NCBI GenBank assembly: GCA_902797565.1
Contig: CADBTO010000163.1
Coordinates: 1-9,402, forward strand
Direction of reading: 5' to 3'
DNA: 9,402 bases
DNA from: an uncultured Lachnospiraceae bacterium
Lineage (GTDB): Bacteria; Bacillota; Clostridia; Lachnospirales; Lachnospiraceae
Shown: positions 1 to 6,147 of the stretch, one piece after another
How positions within the stretch are numbered: position 1 is the first letter of the stretch
Layout of the letters: each line of letters begins with the position of its first letter
Notes under the pieces: model-generated
Told to the model about the DNA's origin: nothing
Seen by the model: only the letters and a program-made list of their open reading frames with translations
Databases searched by the model: none
Made by a program: the position numbers and the translations under genes

Positions 1-525
1 AAGCTGCTTGCGGTCGCCGATGATGCGGCGCTTGCGGGGATTGAACTCTGTAATGACGAATTCGATCTCCTGATCCTTGTACTTCCCGAGATCCCGCTCG
101 AAGGTGTCCGAAACCAGGCTTGCAGGGATGAAGACTTTTGCTTCGTCCACAGTCACGGAAAGTCCGCCGTTGAGGACGCGCTCCACAGTTGCCTTGAGGA
201 CTTCATGGTTCTCATATGCTTCTTCCAGACGCTTGTTGCCCTTCTCCTGAGCCAGGCGCTTGTAAGACAGGACAACCTGCCCTTCGGTCTCATTGACTTT
301 GATAACGATGGCTTCCATCTCGTCTCCTTCGGACACGACTGTGGAAAGATCCACATTCCCGTCATTGGAGTATTCCGACCTGGTGATCACACCGTCCATC
401 TTGTACCCGATGTTGAGTACGATTTCATCTGGCTTTACTGAAATCACGGTACCTTTCACGATATCGTTGTTGCGAATCGTGATCAACGATTCCTCCAACA
501 TTTCATCAAAGCTCATTTCCGACAT
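1..525 (-). CDS. rpsA: Ribosomal protein S1 (N-terminal part, runs off the window)
   Basis: This is the first 175 codons of an S1-type RNA-binding protein, cut by the left edge of the window. S1 proteins bind mRNA at the small ribosomal subunit and help unstructured messages load. Two OB-fold S1 domains can be read: one from about residue 20 to 90, opening GTVISVKPDEIVLNIGYKMD with the usual GxV....G.xV pattern, and one from about 105 to 172, with VFIPASLVS and ending near RKRRIIGDRKQ. Firmicute S1 homologues usually have four such domains in about 380-400 residues, so roughly half is missing. The ATG at 525 is chosen because a strong GAGGAGG lies 9-10 bases upstream; a second ATG at residue 4 has poorer spacing. 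The gene overlaps the end of ispH by 13 bases in the -1 frame, so translation of the two is probably coupled. Identity as S1 rather than another multi-S1-domain protein rests partly on the ispH neighbour. Confidence 0.9.
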   Translation of the reverse strand, partial: MSEMSFDEMLEESLITIRNNDIVKGTVISVKPDEIVLNIGYKMDGVITRSEYSNDGNVDLSTVVSEGDEMEAIVIKVNETEGQVVLSYKRLAQEKGNKRLEEAYENHEVLKATVERVLNGGLSVTVDEAKVFIPASLVSDTFERDLGKYKDQEIEFVITEFNPRKRRIIGDRKQL

Positions 526-1364
526 TTTTTTGTAACCTCCTCGATAATATTTACTGGGGTTGATGCCCCTGCTGTAATACCGACTGTTTCTGTGGATGAT
601 AAAACCGACAAATCAACATCTTCTTTTGTCTGGATAAACTTCGTACCCACACACCGTTCCCTGCAGATCTCATATAGTTTTCGAGAATTGGAACTGTGCT
701 TGTCGCCAATCACAAACATCACGTCTACTTCCCCAGCAATTTGTGATGCCTCGATCTGGCGTTCCTCCGTGGCATTGCAGATTGTATTAAGAGCCTTTAT
801 ATTATAATTGTTTTCTTTTAGAATTTCAATACATTCTTGAAATTTCTTGTAATTAAATGTTGTCTGCGCGGCAACGACGATCAACTTACTGCTGTCCAGT
901 TGCATTTCTGCAATCTGTTCCGTATCATTGCAGACATGAACCAGGTCACGGGGGCATGCATAACCCAGTATCCCCTGGACTTCCGGATGCGTCCCATCCC
1001 CCAGCAGAATGACCTGTATCCCTTGCTGCGTATGGGTTTCCACGAGTTTCTGGATCTTGGAAACAAAGGGGCAGGTGGCATCGATGATCCGGTGTCCGGC
1101 GGCTTTGATATCCAGGATAACCTGCCTTGCAACGCCATGGGAACGGATCACTACTGTACCAGGGCTGTATGTTGATGGGTCACTGCCCTCTTCCATATGC
1201 AGGACACCGCGGTCCTGGAACGATTGAACGACCTGCGCGTTGTGGATGATCGGGCCATAGGTGTAGATGGGCGGCTGTTCTGATGCCAGTGTCTGCTCCA
1301 GAAGCGCAACGGCACGTTTGACACCAAAACAGAATCCGGCAGATTTTGCAAGTATTACTTCCAT
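513..1364 (-). CDS. ispH: 4-hydroxy-3-methylbut-2-enyl diphosphate reductase (IspH/LytB)
   Basis: IspH performs the last step of the MEP isoprenoid pathway in the cytosol, reducing HMBPP to IPP and DMAPP with an oxygen-sensitive iron-sulfur cluster. All three cluster cysteines are visible: C12 in GFCFGVKRAV, C98 in DATCPFV and C196 in NTICNAT. Substrate-binding residues also match the family: H41 (IIHN), H76 (RSHG), H126 and E128 in GTHPEV, the Thr pair at 168-169, and S224/N226 in KHSSNS. At 283 residues it has the usual length for the enzyme without extra domains. The ATG at 1364 follows an AGGAGA whose first bases are the stop codon of cmk, 11 bases upstream. The last codons contain the ribosome binding site and start of rpsA. 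Codons about 180-190 are markedly AT-rich and contain a promoter-like sequence, listed separately. The function call is very secure. Confidence 0.97.
   Translation of the reverse strand: MEVILAKSAGFCFGVKRAVALLEQTLASEQPPIYTYGPIIHNAQVVQSFQDRGVLHMEEGSDPSTYSPGTVVIRSHGVARQVILDIKAAGHRIIDATCPFVSKIQKLVETHTQQGIQVILLGDGTHPEVQGILGYACPRDLVHVCNDTEQIAEMQLDSSKLIVVAAQTTFNYKKFQECIEILKENNYNIKALNTICNATEERQIEASQIAGEVDVMFVIGDKHSSNSRKLYEICRERCVGTKFIQTKEDVDLSVLSSTETVGITAGASTPVNIIEEVTKKCRK
525..540 (-). promoter_or_regulatory. rpsA ribosome binding site within ispH, with an A7 run
   Basis: GGAGG (540-536, part of GAGGAGGT) lies 10 bases before the rpsA ATG. The spacer contains seven consecutive A residues (531-525), the last of which is the A of the ATG. 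The site fixes the rpsA start and is read through by ribosomes finishing ispH, whose frame at this point is GTT ACA AAA AAA TGT. Confidence 0.85.
795..829 (-). promoter_or_regulatory. Candidate internal promoter inside ispH, facing rpsA
   Basis: On the minus strand TTGAAA (829-824) is followed after exactly 17 bases by TATAAT (806-801), 11 of 12 matches to the sigma-A consensus, in an AT-rich island within ispH. Transcription would begin near 794 and give a message with about 270 bases ahead of the rpsA start. It could be a chance result of the Asn/Lys/Ile-rich codons there (ENNYNIK), so this is an inference from sequence match and spacing. Confidence 0.45.
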
Positions 1365-1379
1365 AGTGTACTAATTCTC

Positions 1380-2057
1380 CTAGAGAATACCATGGCTGCG
1401 GCAAAGCTCCCGCATCCGTTCCAGCACGCCGTTAATATCCAGATCCGAGGAATCGAGCAGTTCTGCGTCTTCTGCCTGGATCAGGGGAGCGACCTTCCGG
1501 GTCTTATCCTGCTCGTCACGCTGTTCAATGTCCGCAATGATCCGGGAAAGATCCGGGTTTTCACCCTTGGCCTTCAGTTCCTCAAACCGCCGGCTGCCCC
1601 GTACCCGGGAGCTCGCGGTCAGGTAGATTTTCAGCTGGGCGTCCGGCAGCACGACGCTGCCAATGTCCCGCCCGTCCATGACCACGTTTTCTTTGGCAGC
1701 AAGATCCTTCTGCAGCTGTGTCAGCTGTGCCCGGACTGCCGGGTAGGCAGATGTCCTGCTGGCAGCAAGCCCTGCTTCCTCGCTGCGGATCACGGCTGAG
1801 ACATCCTCGCCATTCAAAAAGACTTGTTGTACACCGTCCTGATAGGACAGTGATACAGTCGCTCCGGAAACCGCTTCGGAGACGGCTGCTTCATCTGCCA
1901 GATCCAGGCCAAGGCGGGAAAAATAGACGCCCAGGGCACGGTACATCGCGCCGGTATCCACATACACACAGGACAGTTCCTGTGCCAGCTTTTTGGCCAG
2001 GGTGCTTTTCCCGGCACCAGCGGGGCCGTCGATTGCAATATTGAAATGTTCCATCAT
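1380..2057 (-). CDS. cmk: Cytidylate kinase
   Basis: Cmk transfers phosphate from ATP to CMP or dCMP in the cytosol, recycling the CMP released by RNA and lipid turnover. The P-loop GPAGAGKST sits at residues 11-19, followed by DTGAMYRA (34-41) of the nucleotide-binding region and the family signature DGRDIGSVV (128-136). A lid-type segment RDEQDKTR (180-187) and PLIQAEDAELLDSSDL (191-206) match the usual C-terminal pattern. At 225 residues it has the length of bacterial enzymes with the extended CMP-binding domain. The first of two adjacent ATGs is chosen because AAGGAG (2070-2065) lies 7 bases upstream; the second would start one codon later. It follows the flavoprotein gene by 16 bases and precedes ispH by 15, so all three are likely co-transcribed. 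Some Clostridia have a plsC-type acyltransferase between cmk and ispH (from memory); none is present here. Confidence 0.97.
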   Translation of the reverse strand: MMEHFNIAIDGPAGAGKSTLAKKLAQELSCVYVDTGAMYRALGVYFSRLGLDLADEAAVSEAVSGATVSLSYQDGVQQVFLNGEDVSAVIRSEEAGLAASRTSAYPAVRAQLTQLQKDLAAKENVVMDGRDIGSVVLPDAQLKIYLTASSRVRGSRRFEELKAKGENPDLSRIIADIEQRDEQDKTRKVAPLIQAEDAELLDSSDLDINGVLERMRELCRSHGIL

Positions 2058-2073
2058 CTGATATCTCCTTGTA

Positions 2074-3531
2074 CTATTTTTCTAACACACCAGAACTGCC
2101 GGCCAGATAACCTGTGGAGAACGCAATCTGCAAGTTGTATCCACCTGTTAAAGCATCGACATCCAGAAGTTCTCCAGAAAAATACAATCCTGAAATTATT
2201 TTTGATTCCATCGTGTGTGGATTTACTTCTTTCACGGATATTCCACCGGAAGTAACGATTGCTTCTTCAAATCCGCGGATCCCGACTATGGTCAGGGGGA
2301 ATCCTTTGAGCAGCTGCGTGATTGCGTCCCGCTCTTCTTTTGTGAGCATAGACAGTTTTTTATCCATTGCAATCCCTGCCTGTGTCTCCAGAAGACTGCA
2401 GAAAACAGGGATCAGCTTGCCGGGCAGCAGATGGGAAAAGAGATTCTTTGCGGCTTTTGCGGGGTTCTCCTGGATGGTACGCATAATCCGAGAATCCAGT
2501 TCTTCGAAGGAAATGGCGGGTTTCAGGTCGATTCGTGCCGGCAGCTCGCAAAGCTCGCTGGAAGTTGGATTCGTAGAACTTCCAGCTGCTGCCGGAGTAT
2601 CCAGGAAACGTCCGATCTTGCTTGAAGCAGAAAGTACGATAGGTCCGGAAATTCCAAAATGCGTAAAGAGCATTTCTCCAAAGCCATAGTACAGTGGTTT
2701 TCTTCGCGCGGAGCCGGACTTTTTTTTGTGCTTTCTGGCTGCGGGCTGCGTGGTCGTTCCAGTGGCCTGTGCAGGATTTGCTGCGGGCTGCGTTGCCGGT
2801 CCCGTGGGCTGCCCTGTCGTTGCTGCAGGTTTTGCTCCCTGCATTTCAGGAGGATCAATCGTCAGGCTGACGTTTTTCAAGGAAAGCCCTTGAAGCTTCG
2901 GGATATAGGACTCTTTTGTGACAAGCGGTGCCAGTGCCGGGCGGCAGGTCTGGATCGTATGCCCGATGCCTTCCGCAATCCTGTGTCCGTCCCCGCTGCT
3001 GCCCGTGGATGGGTAGGATAGTCCGCCGGTGGCGAGGATGAGGCGTTTTGCGGGTACTTGATTGACCTGACCCTTGCTTTTGCATTCCACCCCGCACACC
3101 CTGCCATCTTCCAGAAGGATGCGCGAAAGCCGGGTATGGAGCCAGATTTGTACGCCGCATGCATGCATCCTCTTCTCCAGTGCCCGTGTCAGGTCTGAGG
3201 CGTGGTCTGAGGCGGGGAATGCCCTGCCGCCCCGCTCTATTTTGTAGGGACATCCATTTTCTGCAAAAAATGCAAGCACCTGTTCATTGGAAAATCCATA
3301 GAGTGCGGAATAAAGGAATTTTGGGTTGGAAACGACAGCTTCCATGAAATCATCCATAGAGGCAGTATTTGTGAAATTTCCCCTGCCTTTTCCGGTGATA
3401 TAGAGTTTTTTTCCGAGTTTTTCATTTTTTTCCAGCAGCAGCACCCGCTCGCCCGCCTCCGCAGCAGCGATTGCTGCCATCATTCCGGCAGGTCCGCCGC
3501 CGGCTACGATACAGTCATACATATGGTTCAT
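2074..3531 (-). CDS. FAD-dependent flavoprotein of the HI0933/BaiN family with a low-complexity insert
   Basis: The N-terminus has a Rossmann dinucleotide-binding motif, VAGGGPAGM at residues 9-17, then LLLEKNEKLGKKLYITGKGRGNFTN in the characteristic family form. The C-terminus carries the other signature, with TSGGISVKEV, TMESK, GLYFSGELLDVDALTGGYN and QIAFSTG. Family members are predicted NAD(P)/FAD oxidoreductases, often annotated as aminoacetone oxidase family or BaiN (bile-acid 7-dehydroxylation in some gut Clostridia). The physiological substrate is usually unknown and I do not assign one. At 485 residues it exceeds the usual 400-420, mainly because of a Pro/Ala/Thr/Gln-rich then Lys/Arg-rich insert at about residues 227-278. 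A smaller Ser/Thr/Pro patch lies near 312-328. The reading frame is intact. The start is uncertain: ATG at 3531, ATG at 3522 and TTG at 3567 are in frame and none has a clear ribosome binding site; I chose 3531. It is the first gene after the pnp terminator. Confidence 0.9.
   Translation of the reverse strand: MNHMYDCIVAGGGPAGMMAAIAAAEAGERVLLLEKNEKLGKKLYITGKGRGNFTNTASMDDFMEAVVSNPKFLYSALYGFSNEQVLAFFAENGCPYKIERGGRAFPASDHASDLTRALEKRMHACGVQIWLHTRLSRILLEDGRVCGVECKSKGQVNQVPAKRLILATGGLSYPSTGSSGDGHRIAEGIGHTIQTCRPALAPLVTKESYIPKLQGLSLKNVSLTIDPPEMQGAKPAATTGQPTGPATQPAANPAQATGTTTQPAARKHKKKSGSARRKPLYYGFGEMLFTHFGISGPIVLSASSKIGRFLDTPAAAGSSTNPTSSELCELPARIDLKPAISFEELDSRIMRTIQENPAKAAKNLFSHLLPGKLIPVFCSLLETQAGIAMDKKLSMLTKEERDAITQLLKGFPLTIVGIRGFEEAIVTSGGISVKEVNPHTMESKIISGLYFSGELLDVDALTGGYNLQIAFSTGYLAGSSGVLEK
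2698..2853 (-). repeat. Low-complexity insert in the flavoprotein, with a 14-bp direct repeat
   Basis: This part of the flavoprotein gene encodes about 50 residues rich in Pro, Ala, Thr, Gln and Gly, ending in a basic run (RKHKKKSGSARRK). An exact 14-base direct repeat, GCTGCGGGCTGCGT on the plus strand, occurs at 2738-2751 and 2780-2793. The copies are 42 bases (14 codons) apart and encode the repeated TQPAA unit. The in-frame spacing suggests growth by duplication or slippage. The segment lies between the beta-strand residues NVSLTID and the conserved GFGEMLFTHFGISGP, a probable surface loop. Confidence 0.7.
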
Positions 3532-3585
3532 GATTTCAAACGTTTTACAAATTGAGCAGGGGGACAAAGATATTTGCCCGTGCGA

Positions 3586-3618
3586 TAAAAAAGAAGAGCT
3601 GCCGGAAGTCCCGGCAGC
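3586..3618 (-). terminator. Intrinsic terminator after pnp
   Basis: Read on the minus strand, GCTGCCGG (3618-3611) pairs perfectly with CCGGCAGC (3605-3598) across a 5-base loop. It is followed at once by a T-rich tract TCTTCTTTTTT (3597-3587). It lies 27 bases past the pnp stop codon and before the flavoprotein gene, so it should end the rpsO-pnp transcript. Confidence 0.9.
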
Positions 3619-3645
3619 AATATTATAAGGGTATTTTTCCAGTAT

Positions 3646-5730
3646 TTACGGCACATCCTTGATGCTGAAGGAAACCCGTCCCTGACGGTCCTTGCCAAGG
3701 CAGACGGCGCGAACGACGTCGCCAAGCGTCAGGACATCTTCCACATGGTCGATGCGGCGGCGCGAGATCTTTGAGATATGCACCATCGCTTCGCGGCCCG
3801 GAGCGAACTCCAGGAAGGCGCCAAATTCTTTGATGGAAACAACTTTTCCGGTCAGAACCTGCCCTTTCTCAAATTCCGTGGTGATGATCTCAATCATGCG
3901 CCTTGCTTCCTGCATGCCCTCGGAATCCACACCGCAGATGGAAACAGAGCCATCCTCGTCCACGTCGATCTTGACGCTGGTCCGCTCCTGGATTTCCTGG
4001 ATGGTCTTACCGCGCTGTCCGATGACATCTCCGATCTTCTCCGGATCAATTTTGATCTGGATGATTTTCGGCGCATACGGGGAAACCTCTTTCCGCGGTT
4101 CAGCAATCGCCTTCTTCATGCAGTTGTCCATAATAAACAGCCTTGCTTCGTGGGTACGACGGATCGCCTCTTCCACGATGGCACGGGTCAATCCATGGAT
4201 CTTGATATCCATCTGGATCGCCGTAATGCCTTCGGTGGTTCCGGTCACCTTGAAGTCCATATCCCCGAAGAAGTCTTCGAGCCCTTGGATATCGGTCAGA
4301 ACCAGATAATCATCGTCTGTTTCGCCTGTCACAAGCCCGCAGGAAATTCCTGCAACCATCCGCTTCAGCGGAACGCCTGCTGCCATCAGAGACATACAGG
4401 ACGCGCAGGTGGATGCCATGGATGTAGAGCCATTCGATTCGAAGGTCTCAGACACCGCACGGATCGCATAGGGGAATTCCTCCTTGGAAGGAAGCACCGG
4501 CAAAAGCGCACGCTCTGCAAGTGCCCCATGCCCGATCTCCCGCCGTCCCGGCCCTCTGGAAGGTTTGGTTTCGCCGACAGAATAGGAAGGGAAGTTGTAC
4601 TGGTGGAGATAACGTTTTTCCGTGATGTTCTCATCGAGGCCTTCCACCCGCTGTGCTTCGGAAAGGGGAGCCAGTGTCACGATATCGCAGATCTGGGTCT
4701 GTCCACGGGTAAACATTGCGGAGCCATGCACCCTGGGGATCAGGTCTACTTCTGCAGCCAGCGGACGGATTTCATCAATCGCCCTGCCATCCGGACGCTT
4801 GTGGTCTTTGAGGATCATCTTGCGTACGGTCTTCTTCTGATACTGGTACACTGCCTCGGAAAGCACTGCCAGATAATCTTCTTTTTCCGCAAATGCGGCT
4901 TCCAGTTTTTCTGTGATCTCTTTGATATTTTTCTCGCGGGTCTGTTTGTCGTCTGTGAAGACCGCTACTTCCATTTCTTCCGGAGGAACGATCTGCTTCA
5001 TTTCCTCAAACAGTGCATCCGGGATTGCGCAGCTTTCATAGCTGAACTTCTCTTTGCCCACCTCCTCCATCATCTGCCGGATCAGCCGGAGAATGGAGAG
5101 GTTTACATCGTGTGCCTTGTAGATGGCATCGATCATGACGTCATCCGGGATTTCATTGGCACCCGCTTCGATCATGATAACTTTTTCCTCTGTTGAGGCA
5201 ACGGTCAGCCGCAGGTCTCCCGTATCCCAGTCCAGCTGTCCGGGATTGATCAGAAGCTGTCCGTCTTTCATCCCCATCTGCGTCATGCAGCAGGGGCCTT
5301 CAAACGGAATATCCGAGATTGCCGTGGCGATCGCCGTGCCCATCATTGCTGTAATCTCCGGACGGCAGTCAGGATCTACAGACATGACAAGGTTGTTTAA
5401 GGTTACGTCGTTGCGGAAATCCTTCGGGAACAGGGGGCGCATCGGACGGTCAATGACCCGTGCGGTCAGAACGGAGTTCTCAGAAGGTTTCCCTTCCCGT
5501 TTGTTGAACCCGCCGGGAATTTTTCCCACGGCATAGAATTTCTCTTCAAATTCAACAGAGAGGGGGAAGAAATCGATTCCTTCCCTGGGTTTGTCTGAAG
5601 CTGTGGCAGTACAAAGGACGGTCGTTTCTCCATAGGAGATCATGACAGCTCCATTTGCCTGGGCGCATACCTTTCCGACTTCGATTTTCAAAGGGCGGCC
5701 ACCCAGGTCCATTTCGTATGTCTTTCTCAT
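3646..5730 (-). CDS. pnp: Polyribonucleotide nucleotidyltransferase (PNPase)
   Basis: PNPase degrades RNA 3' to 5' with phosphate, releasing nucleoside diphosphates, and can run in reverse to add tails. It forms a cytosolic trimer. Domains in order are a first RNase PH domain (about 9-140), a helical linker (about 235-310), the catalytic second RNase PH domain (about 320-535), a KH domain (about 555-617) and an S1 domain (about 622-691). The phosphate-binding stretch SNGSTSMAS (432-440) and metal-binding aspartates of GDMDF (489-493) are intact, as are GRREIGHG (395-402) and the KH loop GQRG (571-574). The length of 694 residues is normal. Two starts are possible: ATG at 5742, which overlaps the rpsO stop as TAATG, and ATG at 5730. 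I chose 5730 because GGGGG lies 5 bases upstream and the protein then begins MRKTYEMDLGG, as in relatives. The rpsO-pnp pairing is widely conserved. Confidence 0.98.
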   Translation of the reverse strand: MRKTYEMDLGGRPLKIEVGKVCAQANGAVMISYGETTVLCTATASDKPREGIDFFPLSVEFEEKFYAVGKIPGGFNKREGKPSENSVLTARVIDRPMRPLFPKDFRNDVTLNNLVMSVDPDCRPEITAMMGTAIATAISDIPFEGPCCMTQMGMKDGQLLINPGQLDWDTGDLRLTVASTEEKVIMIEAGANEIPDDVMIDAIYKAHDVNLSILRLIRQMMEEVGKEKFSYESCAIPDALFEEMKQIVPPEEMEVAVFTDDKQTREKNIKEITEKLEAAFAEKEDYLAVLSEAVYQYQKKTVRKMILKDHKRPDGRAIDEIRPLAAEVDLIPRVHGSAMFTRGQTQICDIVTLAPLSEAQRVEGLDENITEKRYLHQYNFPSYSVGETKPSRGPGRREIGHGALAERALLPVLPSKEEFPYAIRAVSETFESNGSTSMASTCASCMSLMAAGVPLKRMVAGISCGLVTGETDDDYLVLTDIQGLEDFFGDMDFKVTGTTEGITAIQMDIKIHGLTRAIVEEAIRRTHEARLFIMDNCMKKAIAEPRKEVSPYAPKIIQIKIDPEKIGDVIGQRGKTIQEIQERTSVKIDVDEDGSVSICGVDSEGMQEARRMIEIITTEFEKGQVLTGKVVSIKEFGAFLEFAPGREAMVHISKISRRRIDHVEDVLTLGDVVRAVCLGKDRQGRVSFSIKDVP

Positions 5731-5741
5731 CACAGCCCCCA

Positions 5742-6008
5742 TTACTTCCGCAGCCCAAGCCGTTCGATCAGGGAACGATAACGCTCAATGTCCTTCTTCT
5801 TGAGGTAGGAAAGCAGATTTCTGCGGCGGCCGACCATCTTCAGAAGGCCCCTGCGGGAATGGAAGTCCTTCGGATTCTCCTTTAGGTGCTCAGTCAGCTC
5901 CTTGATCCGTGCGGTCAGCACAGCAACCTGTACTTCGGGAGATCCGGTATCACCCTCGCCCCGGGCATATTCCTTGATGATGGCTGTTTTCTTTTCTGGT
6001 TTAATCAT
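5742..6008 (-). CDS. rpsO: 30S ribosomal protein S15
   Basis: S15 is an early-binding protein of the small ribosomal subunit that contacts the central domain of 16S rRNA and helps form bridges to the large subunit. The 88-residue product matches the family along its whole length: the loop [17 protein letters not shown] (18-34), the rRNA-binding stretch [20 protein letters not shown], and the terminal IERLGLRK. The reading frame stays open upstream to 6110, but the ATG at 6008 is clearly the start. It has AAGGAG (6021-6016) 7 bases upstream and gives the standard N-terminus MIKPEKK. The gene sits just before pnp, which begins at or within 11 bases of its stop codon, so translation is likely coupled. 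The leader of about 100 bases upstream may be an autoregulatory target, as S15 represses its own synthesis in several bacteria. Confidence 0.98.
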   Translation of the reverse strand: MIKPEKKTAIIKEYARGEGDTGSPEVQVAVLTARIKELTEHLKENPKDFHSRRGLLKMVGRRRNLLSYLKKKDIERYRSLIERLGLRK

Positions 6009-6112
6009 GGTATTTCTCCTTTTTTTGTTTACATCCCAAGCCGAGCAACGGGACGGATCCTCCCGGAAACCAGGTAAGGGATAATGATTGGGTTCCGGTG
6101 TAAAACACACCG
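6009..6112 (-). promoter_or_regulatory. Structured leader of rpsO (possible S15 autoregulation site)
   Basis: The predicted leader starts with a perfect hairpin, CGGTGT (6112-6107) pairing with ACACCG (6101-6096) over a 5-base loop. Further down, ATCCC (6082-6078) can pair with GGGAT (6037-6033). That pairing encloses a second hairpin, CGGGA (6065-6061) with TCCCG (6053-6049), and leaves the AAGGAG ribosome binding site about a dozen bases downstream. S15 binding to its own leader is established in E. coli and Geobacillus with unrelated RNA shapes. Whether this one binds S15 is inference from position and pairing only. Confidence 0.4.
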
Positions 6113-6118
6113 TTTCTC

Positions 6119-6147
6119 AGCATATCACATCGAGTCTTCACTTTCAA
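6119..6147 (-). promoter_or_regulatory. Candidate extended -10 promoter for rpsO-pnp
   Basis: TTGAAA (6147-6142) is followed after 17 bases by TATGCT (6124-6119). The TGA just before the -10 (6127-6125), which is the stop codon of hemW, supplies the TGn of an extended -10 element. The predicted start near 6112 falls exactly at the first leader hairpin. The -10 hexamer matches only 4 of 6, so this remains a prediction. Confidence 0.5.

Noticed and set aside
3619..3640. TATAAT on the minus strand just after the pnp stop codon, as a promoter for the flavoprotein gene
   Set aside because: No acceptable -35 at 16-18 bases, and a start there would run straight into the intrinsic terminator.
3778..5196. 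Long plus-strand open frame of 472 codons opposite pnp
   Set aside because: It lies wholly antisense to a fully conserved pnp gene, its translation is rich in Cys/His/Phe without any family motif, and it has no ribosome binding site. It is a codon-bias shadow.
6009..6110. Upstream extension of rpsO to 6110
   Set aside because: The extension is not S15-like and covers the structured leader; ATG 6008 has AAGGAG 7 bases upstream and gives a standard S15.
6096..6112. The CGGTGT/ACACCG hairpin as a terminator after hemW
   Set aside because: On the minus strand it is followed by GAACCC rather than a T tract, so it fits a leader hairpin better than a terminator.
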